A stretch of DNA of 64,000 nucleotides from Pleurodeles waltl (lineage: Eukaryota > Chordata > Amphibia > Caudata > Salamandridae): the NCBI RefSeq assembly GCF_031143425.1, contig NC_090441.1, positions 226,110,928 to 226,174,927 of the forward strand. Reading direction: 5' to 3'. Below the pieces are notes generated by a model that made no database searches, was not told the origin of the DNA, and worked only from the letters and a program-made list of their open reading frames with translations. A program made the translations under genes and the position numbers. Shown here piece after piece: positions 11,267 to 22,500 of the stretch. How positions within the stretch are numbered: the first letter of the stretch is position 1; every line of letters starts with the position of its first letter.

Positions 11267-14200
11267 GAAGGCCCAGGTTTGAGGGGGAATAAACGGTGAA
11301 AGCGCTGAATCAGAAGAGGTGCGTGAACAGAAGATGCATCTTCCCAAGAGCATTCACTGAGAGGATAACCCTTCCAATGAATCAGATACTGAAGACGTTT
11401 GTGAAAAAGACGAGAGTCACAAATTTCCTGTACCTCATATTCAGGAACATCATCCACTAATACAGGAGGAGGACAAGGAAACTGACGAGAGTAAGGGTCA
11501 GGTACATAAGGTTTGAGCTGGGAAACATGAAAGACTGGATGAATCTTCCATGTATGAGGCAAGTGAAGACGGACAGTGACAGGATTAATCAACTGAAGAA
11601 TACGGAAAGGCCCGTAGTAGCGAGGAGTGAACTTGTTCTGAGAAAGGCGTGAGGGCAAGAATTTGGATGAAAGCCAGACTTTATCTTGCAGGTGATAGTC
11701 TGGAGTGGTCCTACGTTTCTTGTCTGCTACTTTCTTCATATATCTCTTGGTGTTCAACAAATTGGATCGAATTAGTCTCTGGATTTGTAGAAGTCGTTTG
11801 GAAAGAGAAGTAATAGCGGGCAGAGGAGAGGTAGACCGAGGAGAAGTAGGAAAAGAGGTAGGATGATAGTCATAAGAACAGAAAAAGGAGTGACCTTGGA
11901 GGCACTATGGACAGTATTATTGTAGGAAAATTCAACAATAGGGAGATAAGTGTTCCAGTTGCTTTGGGTAGAATTGCAAAAACAGCGAAGGTATTGCTCT
12001 AATCCTTGGTTCAGATGCTCGGTCTGTCCATTGGTCTGAGGATGGAACCCCGATGACAGGGCTATATTGATATTATGTGTCTTACATAAATATCTCCAAA
12101 ACCGGGAAATGTACTGAGGTCCTCTATCAGATACAATGGTATGTGGAAGTCCATGGAGACGGAAGATATGGTCGATAAATATCTGGCTTAGTTCTTGGGA
12201 TGTAGGTAGCCTTTTCAGGGCAGTGAAGTGAGCCATCTTAGTAAAGGAATCCACAGTGACCATGATAACCCGGTTTCCTGCTGATGGTAGGAGCGAACAC
12301 ATGAAATCAGTAGAAATGGTGTGCCATGGAGCTGGTGGAACAGGCAAAGGCTGTAGCAATCCTGCAGGTCTGGTACGGGGAATCTTGACTTGAGCACATA
12401 TGGGACAAGCCTGAACGTATCTTTCAACATCCGGCTTCCAGGTAGGCCACCAGAAAAATCGCGAAAGAAGTTCATGTGTGGCCTTGATGCCTCTATGACC
12501 AGCAACCGGCGAATCATGGCACATTTGTAATGCTTTTTCTCTAACTCTGTTAGTAGGGAGGAATAACAGATTCTCATAATAATAATATCCTTGTCTCTTA
12601 CATAAAAAGGGTCTTAGTTTCTCTACTTCGCGGTCAGACAGGCTGTAGTATTCCAGTTGTACCTCCTCCAGGAAAGACTGAGCTACTCCAATGATCTTAC
12701 TAGGTTCCAGTAGATACTGAGATAGGGAAGGAGTACAATCTGGATAACGGCGAGACAGAGCATCAGCCAGAATGTTTTGGGATCCAGGAATATAAGTGAT
12801 GTGAAAATCATACTGACTGAAGAAAAAGGCCCAACGAGCCTGGCGACTATTCTGGCATACAAAATTACGTAAGCATTGTAGATTACGGTGGTCTGTTCTC
12901 ACCTCAAAAGGCTCCTTGGAACCCATCAGAAACTGTCTCCATTCTAGGCAGGCTGTTTTCAGAGCCAATAATTCCCTTTCAAGTACTGAGTAATGTTGTT
13001 CTGCTGTAGAGAGTATATGAGACAAATAGAAAACAGGATGTTCAAGACCATCATCTTCTTGTTGTTGGAGTAAGACAGCTCCGATGGCTCTTTCGGAAGC
13101 ATCGGTAACTACAATAAATTGTTTGTTGGTATCTGGATGTCTTAAGATGGGGGCTTGAGTGAAAGCCTTCTTTAAATCTTGAAAAGCTGTTTCAGCCACC
13201 TTAGTCCAGACAAACCCTTTCGTTAAATTTTCCTTCTTTAAAGTGTGAGTTATGTGGCTAGTCTGTTTCGCAAAGTCTAAGATGAATTGCCGATAAAAGT
13301 TTGCTAATCCTAGAAAACATTGTGTTTCTTTAATAGAAGAAGGAGAAGGCCAATCTAGAATGGCTTGTACCTTTTCTTGGTCCATAGCTATGCCGGTGGG
13401 ACTTAAATGATAACCCAGATATTTGACTTCCGTCTTGTCAAACTCACACTTTTCTGGTTTGCAAGATAGTTGATGTGCCCGGAGTCTTTGAAGGACTTGT
13501 TTCACATGGGAAGAATGGAGTTCGGGACGTCTAGAATAAATAAGAATATCGTCTAAGTAAATTACAACTGTCTGGTTCAAAAGGTCAGAAAACACTGAGT
13601 CCATAAATCTCTGGAAGATTGCGGGGGCATTAGTGAGACCAAAAGGCATAACTTTGTACTCAAAGTGACCAAATGGGGTCCGGAAAGCTGTTTTCCACTC
13701 GTCTCCTTGTTTAATGCACAAAAGGTGGTAGGCTCCCCGTAGATCCAGTTTGGTAAAACGTTGAGCCCCTCTGACTGCTTCTAGAATATCCTTGATGAGA
13801 GGCAAAGGATAACGATCCTTAATAGTTATCTTATTCAGGCCTTGAAAATCCAGGCAAGGACGAAGATCCTTTGTCTTCTTGGGTACAAAAAAGAGAGGAG
13901 CCCCTGCCAGAGAAGACGATGGAACAATAAGCCCACTCTGTACATTTTCTTCCAGATACTCTTTTAGAACTTCCTTTTCGGGTTCCGTGAGGGAATACAT
14001 CCTCCCAAAAGGAACGATAGTGCCAGGTTCCAAGGGAATAGCACAATCGTAGTCTCGATGTGGAGGTGACACAGGTCTGGTTTTTGGAACACATCTTGAA
14101 ACTCTAAATAGTGTTCAGGGACTCCTTGGACAGTATTAATGGAATAACCTGTAGTACTTTCAGTAGGTGTTAATCTTTTCGGTGACCAATACTTGTCGGA

Positions 14201-14652
14201 AGCAAAACAGTTCTCATGACAAAACTGTGAAGACAAGGAAATAGTCCAAGTTACCCAATTCACATACGGATTATGTCTTATGAACCACGGAATTCCAAGA
14301 ATGATGGTATGGTTGGGGGATGATATGAGATCAAAGGAGATGTGTTCTTGATGGTTACCAAACTGTAAACTTAACATCAGGGTAGTAGTATCGACTGGAC
14401 CAGAGGATATCAAGGATCCATCCACTGTGTGCACTTGTTCGGGAATTTCTTTGGGTTGTGTTGGAATTTGTTGAGTAGTGGCCCAAGTCTTATCCATGTA
14501 AATACCACTAGCACCACAATCTAGTAATGCCATAGTCTTTTCTTGACGGCCATCAGGTAGTTGTAACATGACAGGTAACATGAACAAGGATGTCGTATTG
14601 TCATTAAAGGAACTAATGGAAGGTATAGCCGATGATCCCTTCCCCTCCCTTC

Positions 14653-15570
14653 TTACAGAGGACAGGAAGTGGCGTTTCCCGATGGCCTTGGCGGACGTAC
14701 AGGGCAGGTACGAAGCATGTGACCAGCAGAACCACAGTACAGGCACAACCCTTTCTTAAGTCTGTCTTCCCGCTCACTAGCGGAGAGCGGGCCTCGAGTA
14801 GTATCCACTTGCATGGGTTCCCCCTCGATGTCTCTAGCAGGAGGGCGAGGTTCCTCAGAACGATGCAGATAAACTCGTGAAGTGCTTGGCTGGGAAGACC
14901 CTCTACTCCTTCTCTTCTCCAATCTTCGTTCTTGAAGACGGTACTCGATGGAAAGTGCTTGATCCATCAGGCCACGAAGATCTTCAACTCCTATGGAATG
15001 TACTAATTCATCTTTTATTTCTTCTTTGAGTCCTCTACGAAACAAAGTCACCAGAGTACGTTCCACCCAGGTGGTCTCTGCCGCTATCTGACGAAAACGT
15101 GTAATATATTGAAGGACATCTTGTGAGCCTTGTTGGATGTCGCATAAGGCTTCTTCCGCAGAGGCCTCCAATCCTGGACGACTAAACATTTGTTTGAAGC
15201 GATTCACGAAGGTGGAATAGTCCGACAATACTGGATCGTTGGATGATACCATCGGGGTTGCCCAGGCCAAGGCAGGGCCGGATAAAGCACTGATAAGATA
15301 ACCCACCTTTGTCCTGTCATGGGAGAATTGGGTAGGTCGGAAGGCGAAGTACACCGTTAATGCATCAAGGAACTCACGTAGTTTGGTTGGTTCACCGGAG
15401 AAACGAGGAGTAGAAGCGGAGATAGTCGGAACATCACCACTGCGGAAAGCCAAAGCTTGTCGTAACGCAGCATTCTCATCGCGTAGTTGTTGCAATTCCT
15501 GAGCTTGTTGCTGAATTGTTGTCAGAAGAGATTGATCAGGATCTGCAGCAGCCGCCACTGTGTCATCCAT
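14653..15570 (-). CDS. Chromovirus gag
   Basis: Intact frame of 305 codons plus stop, starting at the ATG at 15570 (peptide MDDTVAAAADPDQ). I chose this start because it is the first ATG downstream of the LTR; the frame is also open upstream into the LTR. The protein should form the particle shell: a short coiled coil (QQQAQELQQLRDENAALRQA), then the retrotransposon Gag capsid region from about residue 50 (PRFSGEPTKLREFLDALTVYF), and a C-terminal CX2CX4HX4C zinc knuckle (CLYCGSAGHMLRTC) for RNA binding. It ends two codons after CPL, overlapping pol, with the frameshift site inside the overlap. Confidence 0.9.
   Translation of the reverse strand: MDDTVAAAADPDQSLLTTIQQQAQELQQLRDENAALRQALAFRSGDVPTISASTPRFSGEPTKLREFLDALTVYFAFRPTQFSHDRTKVGYLISALSGPALAWATPMVSSNDPVLSDYSTFVNRFKQMFSRPGLEASAEEALCDIQQGSQDVLQYITRFRQIAAETTWVERTLVTLFRRGLKEEIKDELVHSIGVEDLRGLMDQALSIEYRLQERRLEKRRSRGSSQPSTSRVYLHRSEEPRPPARDIEGEPMQVDTTRGPLSASEREDRLKKGLCLYCGSAGHMLRTCPVRPPRPSGNATSCPL
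14674..14680 (-). promoter_or_regulatory. -1 ribosomal frameshift heptamer GGGAAAC between gag and pol
   Basis: Minus-strand bases read tcG-GGA-AAC in the gag frame, a textbook X-XXY-YYZ slippery site. It lies eight codons after the gag zinc knuckle ends and 21 bases before the gag stop. Slipping back one base puts translation exactly into the protease frame (GKRHFLSSV). The same heptamer is used by PEG10, a mammalian gene domesticated from a sushi-type element. Position and frame are seen directly; function is inferred from the family. Confidence 0.8.
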
Positions 15571-15608
15571 GGTGTTAGAGGACGTCGGGATGGTTGGGCG
15601 CTGCAATC

Positions 15609-16333
15609 TGTCACGACTCACGTGCTGCTTGCGCCTGGAATCCGCAGATCGAGTGGCGTGGGTCTTGAGTGTTCGGCTTTGGCCCAGAAAGGGGCGACTC
15701 TTTCTGGTAGCCACGGTGCTGTAGGCAATGGAAACGCCAAGAACAGACCGTGCCCTTCAGAAATAGCCTCCAAACAGAATGATTCCTGAAAACAAGAACA
15801 AAAGAACAGGAATCAAAAGAAACAAAATTCAGGTAACACAGAATTGACGAAATCCAGAACCGAAAGGCAAGGAATCAGGAGCAAAGACACCATCCGAACA
15901 GAAAGTGTTGCAGCGCAAAGAAAGGAAGAAAACACATCCCTTAAATACCAAAAAACAGCAAGTGACCAACAGGAAGTAAAAGGACACCATCTTAGATAGG
16001 GAAAAGTACATAGAACAGAATAGAGTAGAAACCATAGAGAATAGGGAACAAGGAATGCTGGGAAGAAAAAGGTAACATGGGAATGGGGAAAAGACATAAA
16101 GGAAAGTACAACAAAAAGACCCAAGAAAAGAAGAAAAGAAAAAAGAAGGAACAAGAACAGGTAAGAAGGGTCAGGAGGCACAAGAAATGCGGAGTGGAAA
16201 AGCAGAGCGAGGCCCCATGCCAATTCTGGGGCCTCGTAATGTGCAGGAAAGGCTATGGGCGCGCCGCGTCCTGAAAATGCGCTGTGCGGCCCGAGCCGAA
16301 TGTTCGGCTTGCGCCGCACCACGCGGCGCGACA
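15609..16333 (-). repeat. Chromovirus 5' LTR
   Basis: 725 bp with ends tgtcacgactcacg and gcggcgcgaca on the plus strand. The minus strand starts TGTCGCGCCGCG and has a very GC-rich first 80 bases. The gcacc duplication follows at 16334-16338. An apparent frame of about 170 codons reads across both LTRs but follows LTR sequence rather than a family, so I do not call it. Confidence 0.9.
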
Positions 16334-16718
16334 GCACCTCCTGAAAAGTTTATTGTGCGTCCAGCCTTCAGGAAGCAATTAAACTATCAAGATACCTCTG
16401 ATTAATGTTCCTGCAAAAGAGAGAGATAAGAGTTTTGTCCAGGAATAGCTTTGGCTCACTGTAAAGTAGCGTGGAGGGTTAATACGCTGCTGCAAAGAAC
16501 AGAACTATATTTTATGTTGATAGCTGAGTTGGTTAGTAAAGCCAGCCTTTACAAGCACTCTTAAAATGAACGTATGTCAAAGGGGGGCTATGGAGAGATG
16601 TGGGGCTCCTTTGCCCGGTGGTAGTGGGGAATCCGAGGAGGTGATCATGGGATGGCGGGGCACCAGAAAAGACCGTCACACAGGGCGCCACCAGCGCTAA
16701 AGCCGGCCTTTCTTCATG

Positions 16719-17300
16719 AGTGACAGCACATGCGTCCTACCGTGATGTTTTCCCCTGGAGCAATTTTACTACCCCATTCTGATTCCTTTTCAGAATGAGG
16801 GTTAACATGTCCACTGGCAAAATTCGGATCGGGGATCTCATTTTCTAGCTTAGTGCCTCCAGTTGAAACATGGAGGAACTTGTGTGGGGGGGGGAAAATA
16901 CCAGACCTGGCAAAATTACTTCCCGATTTGGAAAATGGATTCAGGTGAAATTACACCATTTTTGTTCGCTTTGACAAATTTGGAAAAAGCCTGTTAGTCA
17001 TTCCATTATTTGAAGCAAACTAATAACAATCCATACTTCTTTTCACCTGAACTTGTAATGCCCTCCTGATTCTCATCAACTCTGTGAATTCTTTCATTAT
17101 AATAAGTTATGGCATAATCTACCTGTTACTCTATGCCTTGCTGCATGGACTCAGTTCTCTAGACTGGATCATTTCAAGGTGTTGCATCCATAGTTGTATG
17201 ACAGAATATTTAGGACAGCAACATTGGGCTTTCAGAACACCTTAGCCTAAATCTCGACTACCAAGATGCATTAGGGATAAATCTATATAGGTGATACACA
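16719..17300. other. Unassigned non-coding sequence
   Basis: Begins just after the right hAT TSD. No reading frame, RNA gene or recognisable repeat. A short G-run lies near 16890. Base composition resembles 9513-10407, which would be its neighbour without the hAT element. Confidence 0.35.
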
Positions 17301-17956
17301 TGTCGAAGTAAGCCTCAGCAAGGCCTACTAGTGCAAGGGGTTCACCCTTCTCTGCACAAACTCCTCAGACCATATAGGAAGAAGTTGGCACAGAAACTGA
17401 AATAAAAGCCAAAGTTTATTAAACCTCATGAGGTGGTACCACAGTTCAAACAGCACCCTTCGGTAATGTTTGAAGTAGCACACTGAACTAAGAGAGCATG
17501 GTCCTTTTATACCCACTCAGGGGCTAAAAGAAGGTGGTACAGTTATAGAAGCAAGACTTACATACATATAAGGTAATATGGAAATGCACAGTTGACAGGT
17601 AGAAGGGGCTAACAGTTTTCAAGGATTAGTTGACACATTACTGTCTGTTACTGATTACTAACAGCTGCGGATCTTACTGGGCATGTGCGAAAGTGGGAGA
17701 TGCTAAATAAAACTTGTCACTAGACAGATTTTCAAGAGTAGTTAACAGAAAGGTAGGACAGAGCACATGGCAGCATGTGGCAGAGAAAATGGCTGCCATG
17801 AATACAAAATGGATTCCGCCAAATGTTCACAATAGTTGCTACATACAAGATGTCTTCTGCTAATGCTTAATCTAATCGCTACTGACTTACAACACACAGT
17901 ATTCTTAACTCCCATGACCGGCCTTGCGGCTAAGCCTCTGGCTCTGCCCTGAGACA
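17301..17956 (-). repeat. Solo LTR of retroviral (ERV) type, probable
   Basis: On the minus strand the ends are TGTCTCAGGGCAG and TTACTTCGACA, a TG...CA pair with a short inverted repeat. Between them are a TATA box (TATAAAAGG, plus 17503-17511), then AATAAA about 85 bases downstream (plus 17415-17420), then a T-rich stretch and a 115-base U5-like tail. That order and spacing fit an endogenous retrovirus LTR. I found no matching TSD (acaca versus ttatg), so the ends may be off by some bases or the site has decayed. No internal viral genes are present. Confidence 0.5.
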
Positions 17957-18103
17957 TTATGACATTGAAAATCAACTACAATAGGTTATTACAGTTGAGC
18001 AGCTATGCCATTTCATTAATTATTACAGGTGACGAGAGACATCCGAAGTTGCCTGTAGTAAGAAAATTAAAAACAGGATTTTATACAGGGACAGGAGGCT
18101 CTT

Positions 18104-18149
<46 letters not shown>
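18104..18149. repeat. (AT)n microsatellite
   Basis: An almost unbroken TA/AT dinucleotide run of about 46 bases with one interruption (aaat) near 18115. Confidence 0.95.
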
Positions 18150-18152
<3 letters not shown>

Positions 18153-19562
18153 ACACTCACACAGCTAAGTATAGTAAATCTATGCTTACAAATATAAACT
18201 TATAATATTTTCCATAATTTGGTAGCCAATATTCTGGCAAGGCTATTTTTGTAGCAAAATATGTAAAACTTGATAACCTGATATCCAGGTGATATACTGA
18301 TTTCATGTAACACATGCTCCAAAGGTGTGTCTAATATCGGCCTCCAGGATTGATTCCTGCAAGTTAATTAGGACAACCACCATGTAAAGGATTCCCTCTT
18401 CAGTTTGTTCTATGTAAAATACTCAATATAGATAACCTAACAATCTGCCATGGATCCCATCTTAATGTACGCTATTGGACACTGCACTATAATGCTGTTA
18501 CCTTTAGATATCAAGTTCTTTTATGTTGTTATAATTTTATTGGACTGATGTTTCAATGTCAAGAAACCTTTCACCTTCACCTCTCACAAAGTGACACCAC
18601 TATTATTTGCCCACCACTATCTCCACCTGTGGAGCTGTGTGGGTCTATGGATCGACTCTCTTCCCTAGGTGTCATCGTCCAGCACCCATCATTGGAGATT
18701 TTCTTCACGCCATTTCCTTGGGATTCACTGTTGTGGCTCTCAAGCTATGTCACAACTTCTCTCTGGAGTTGGATTGTATATAAGTTCCTCCCTTGATGAA
18801 GAACTTTCCCCTTGAAATGCATTGAAGACCTTCATATGAACATAATTGGAATCCAATTGAGAATAAAAATAATTTTTGTGATTACTTTTTGGAACAGCTA
18901 AAATGATAACTAAATAAATGAGGTTCCCTTCAAATCCGCCTGTATTAATTGTTTTTTATACTTCAAAAAAGCTAGTGCAGGTGAAGATAGTGAAGCGGGG
19001 CCAAGCAAACCTCAAGGTGGGTTGGAATGTTTGGAGAATCTGGATAAATGTTAACTTTTGTGGACCTTGCTTTTGCAGCCCCAGCCATAATCAAGCCCTC
19101 TACAAGCACCAAATACCCAATACCCATTGTATGCTGAAGAGTAATTTTCTCAGCCTCATCTTCTGGAGCTCCAGTTTCACCCTTTGTCCTCTACTCCATC
19201 CAGCTTTATTCCTGAAGCCTTCAAACTGCACTTACATAATAGCTGCAGTGTACCTTTTGTGCACAAACCTTGTTCTACTATTCTTTTTTTACTCTTCTAT
19301 TTCACCCGCTCACTCCATAACAACTCTCTCCACCTCACCTTCCTGCCCACCACGTTACCTTCCTCGCCTCCTATATGATGACCTCCACTCAGTCTCTTCC
19401 TGCTCCCAGTGACATTCCTTTATGATCGACCACAAATATACACCTGGCATTCTTCCTGTGTATCGTAAGGTCCGACTAACCTAACTCCATTTGCTCACTC
19501 CTCTTTCAAGCCACCATTTGCCTTCTTACAATCAAGGTTTGATCCTCAATATCCCCTGTACA
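18150..19562. other. Unassigned non-coding sequence
   Basis: AT-rich to 18540, then mixed composition. Near 18795-18830 is the phrase ccttgatgaagaac...cttgaaatgcattgaag, which resembles a conserved tail seen in some old vertebrate repeats; I cannot name the family. Small frames at 18918-19412 have no recognisable domain. Nothing else is supported. Confidence 0.3.
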
Positions 19563-19574
19563 GTGTTCCGCCAT

Positions 19575-22500
19575 TTACACCCTATTAGACCACCTATTCG
19601 TAGGTAGTGGTTTCCCAAGTCCAGCCTGCCTCTGCAAGCTTGTGTGTGCACCAGGACTCATCAAAAGCCTTTGGACAGCTAGCTGTCCACAATACCTTTT
19701 TAGGCATCTTCTCTTGCTGGTGAGGTCATTAAGAGGCGCTGCAATGGAGCCATAGTTCTTAATGAACCTCCTATAGCACCGTGTAAGGCCTAGAAAGGCT
19801 CTCACTTGGGTTTGAGTTGTAGGGGGAGCCCATTCCATAATGGTCTGGATCTTCCCCTGCAGTCGTGCAATCCGTTCCCCACCTACCAGGTGGCCCAGAT
19901 AAACCATTATCCCTGCCCTATCTGGCATTTTTAAGCCTTGGTAGTGAGGCCTGTCTTTTGCAGGGCCTCCAAAACTTTCCATAGGTGGACCAGGTGATCA
20001 CCCCAGGTGGAGCGAAAGACAGCTATATCATCTAGATATGCTGCACTGAAAGCTTCCAACCCTTGCAGGACTGTATTCACCAACCTCTAAAAAGTGGTAG
20101 GTGCATTTTTCAAACCAAAGGGCATAACAGTGAACTGATAGTGCCCTCCAATGGTGAACAATGCTGTTTTAGGTTTGGCATCTTCTAACACCTTAATCTG
20201 CCAATACCCTGTAGTTAAGTCAAAAGGGCTTAGATACTTGGCAGAAGCCATTGTATCTATGAGCTCATCTGCCCTGGCTATATGATGAGCATCAGTTTTG
20301 GTTACCTGATTGAGACCTCTATAGTCAACACAAACCTCATTTCCTTTTTACCATCTTTACTGTGAGGTTTTGGGACAAGCACCACTAGGCTAGCCCATGG
20401 GCTCTCAGAAGGATCAATCACTCCCCGATCCAGAATCTTCTCTACCTCCTGTTTTATGCAGTCTCTGACATGGTCAGGCTGTCTATAAATCTTACTTTTG
20501 ACAGGTAAACTGTCTCCAGTGTTGATTATGTGCTCATACCAGGTAGTTGTACCTGGGATCAGTGAGAAGATGTCAGAGAATTGACCTAGGAGATGTATAC
20601 AGTTGTCCTTCTGCTCAGCAGTAAGGCAATGTGCAAGCACCACTCCCTCCACTAATCCATCAGCTTCAGTGGTGGAGAAGAGGTCAGGGAGATGGTCACT
20701 CTCTTCTTCCTGTCCCTCATCTGTTGCCATGAGCAGGGTGAGATCAGCCCTGTCATATTAGGGTTTCAGGCGGTTGACATGAATCACCCTAAGGGGACTC
20801 CTGGCAGTGCCCAGGTCTACCAAGTAGGTGACCTCGCCCTTCTTTTCAACAATGAGATAGGGTTCACTCCATTTGTCCTGCAGTGCTCTTGGGGTCACAG
20901 GCTCCAATACCCACACCTTCTGTCCTGGGTGGTACTGGGTCAGGCAGCCTTCTGGTCATGCCATTGCTTTTGGAGCACTTGGTTGGCCTGAAGGTTTCTA
21001 CTGGCCTTTTTCATGTACTCAGACATTCTGGATCTTAGGCCAAGTACATAGTCCACAATGTCTTGCTTTGGAGCTTTTAAAGGTTGTTCCCAACCGTCCT
21101 TCACAAGAGCAAGGGGACCTCTTACAGGGTGCCCAAAGAGAAGTTCAAAGGGGCTAAAGCCCACTCCTTTTTGGGGTACCTCCCTATAAGCAAAAAGGAG
21201 GCATGGCAACAGGACATCCCATCTCCTTCTGAGTTTTTCAGGGAGTCCTATAATCATACCTTTGAGGGTTTTATTAAACCTCTCAACCAGACCATTTGTC
21301 TGTGAATTATAAGGAGTAGTGAACTTCTAAGTTACACCACACTCCTTCCACATAGTTTTCAGGTATGCAGGCATGAAGTTACTATCACTGTCTGAAACCA
21401 CTTCCTTAGGGAAACCCACTCTGGAACAGATTCCCAAGAGGGCTTTTGCCACTGCAGGAGCTGTAGTGGTCCTTAAGGGAATTGCTTCAGGATACCTAGT
21501 GGCATGGTCTACTGCCACAAGGATAAACCTTGTGCCTGAAGCAGTAGGAGGGTCAAGGGGGCCAACTATGTCAACCCCTACCCTTTCAAAGGGCACCCCA
21601 ACCACAGGAAGTGGAACTAAGGGGGCCTTAGGTGTGCCACCAGTCTTGCCACTGGCTTGGCAGGTCACACAGGAGCGACAAAACTCCTTAGTGTCCTCTG
21701 ACATGTGAGGCCAGTGAAACAATGGAACAAGTCTGTCCCAAGTTTTCCTCTGGCCCAAATGCCCAGCCACAGGAATATCATGTGCCAAGGTTAGAAGACA
21801 CTCCCTATACTACAAAGGGATGACAAATCTCCTGGCAGATCCAGGTTTAGGGTCCCTTGACTCAATGTAGAAGAGGTTATCTTCCCAATAGACCGTATGG
21901 CTATCAGTGATATCCCCATTCTGCTGATTGACAGCTTGCTGTCTCAAACCTCTAGTGTGGGACAGGTCTGCTGTGCCACACTCAGCTCTTCCCTGGCAGG
22001 CCCCCCTGCACCCAAAAGCTCAGCAGTGTCTGCTGCCAGCTCATTTGGTGAAGTTTCTGCACAGGGAGAGGATTCTTCTTCCTCAAAAGGGGAATTTTCT
22101 GGAGAGAGAGGGATAGTGGGCGAGGATTTACCCTTTCTACCCCTAGCTTTTGGGAGCACTTGGTCCATTGTTCCAGGATCCAAGCTTCTCTGTCCTTCTT
22201 GCTTCTGGGCCTGAGCCCTTGTGAGAACAAAGATATGCCCTGGAATGCCCAGCATTGCTGCATGAGCCTCCAACTCCACTTCAGCCCAAGCTGATGTCTC
22301 CAAATCATTGCCTAGTAAGCGGTCTACAGGTAAATCAGTGGCTACCACAACTTTCTTTGGACCAGTAACCCCCCCCATTTGAGATTCACAACAGCCATGG
22401 GGTGGCTAAGAGTGTTGTTATGAGCATTAGTCACTTGGTACTGCTGACCAAGTAGGTGTTGATCAGAGTGGACCAGTTTCTCTATCACCATAGATTACAC

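Larger units (their letters stand above)
11089..14746 (-). pseudogene. Chromovirus pol: protease-RT-RNase H-integrase-chromodomain, two frameshifts
   Basis: The minus-strand protease region (from about 14680) has ALLDCGASG as active site. RT follows in the frame starting near 14072, with YLDD at its residues 172-175. RNase H shows VVTDAS, LEREL, RTDHR and ADALSR. Integrase has a His/Cys zinc site (HX6H, CPIC) and D, D, E at residues 589, 649 and 685, with 35 residues between the last two. The last frame (11760 down) holds the integrase tail and a chromodomain around LIHWKGYPLSECSWED. Frame changes lie at a run of five A's on the minus strand (plus 14081-14085) and a run of five T's (plus 11882-11886), each explained by one missing base. 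The final frame stays open into the LTR to 11089. Confidence 0.9.
10514..16333 (-). mobile_element. Complete sushi-like chromovirus (Ty3/Gypsy), TSD GCACC
   Basis: A 5820-bp element in minus orientation with two LTRs (TGTCGCGCC to CGTGACA), flanked by gcacc at 10509-10513 and 16334-16338. The order is gag, protease, RT, RNase H, integrase, chromodomain, the standard Gypsy order with a chromodomain that in chromoviruses tethers integration to chromatin. It sits inside a short hAT-type element. The only breaks in coding potential are two single-base losses in homopolymers (see pol). The sequence just after the 5' LTR (gattgcagcgccc) does not start with TGG, so I cannot name a tRNA primer. Confidence 0.92.
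10408..16710. mobile_element. hAT-type non-autonomous element, split by a chromovirus
   Basis: The left end is CAGGACCGGCTTTAGGGC at 10408 and the right end, read on the minus strand, is AAGGCCGGCTTTAGCGC. Both are flanked by the 8-bp duplication tcttcatg (10400-10407 and 16711-16718). Eight-base TSDs and a CAGG-type terminus are hallmarks of hAT transposons. Without the chromovirus at 10514-16333 and its duplicated five bases the element is about 478 bp and has no coding capacity, so it was mobilised by a transposase encoded elsewhere. The right terminal base pair has decayed (CTT for CTG). Confidence 0.75.

Noticed and set aside
14081..14085. A second programmed frameshift between protease and RT
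   Set aside because: No slippery heptamer in phase; a single base loss in an A run explains it, and family pol is normally one frame here.
18548..19412. Frames at 18548-18796 and 18918-19412
   Set aside because: No domains, no splice sites supporting an exon, and composition like the surrounding non-coding DNA.
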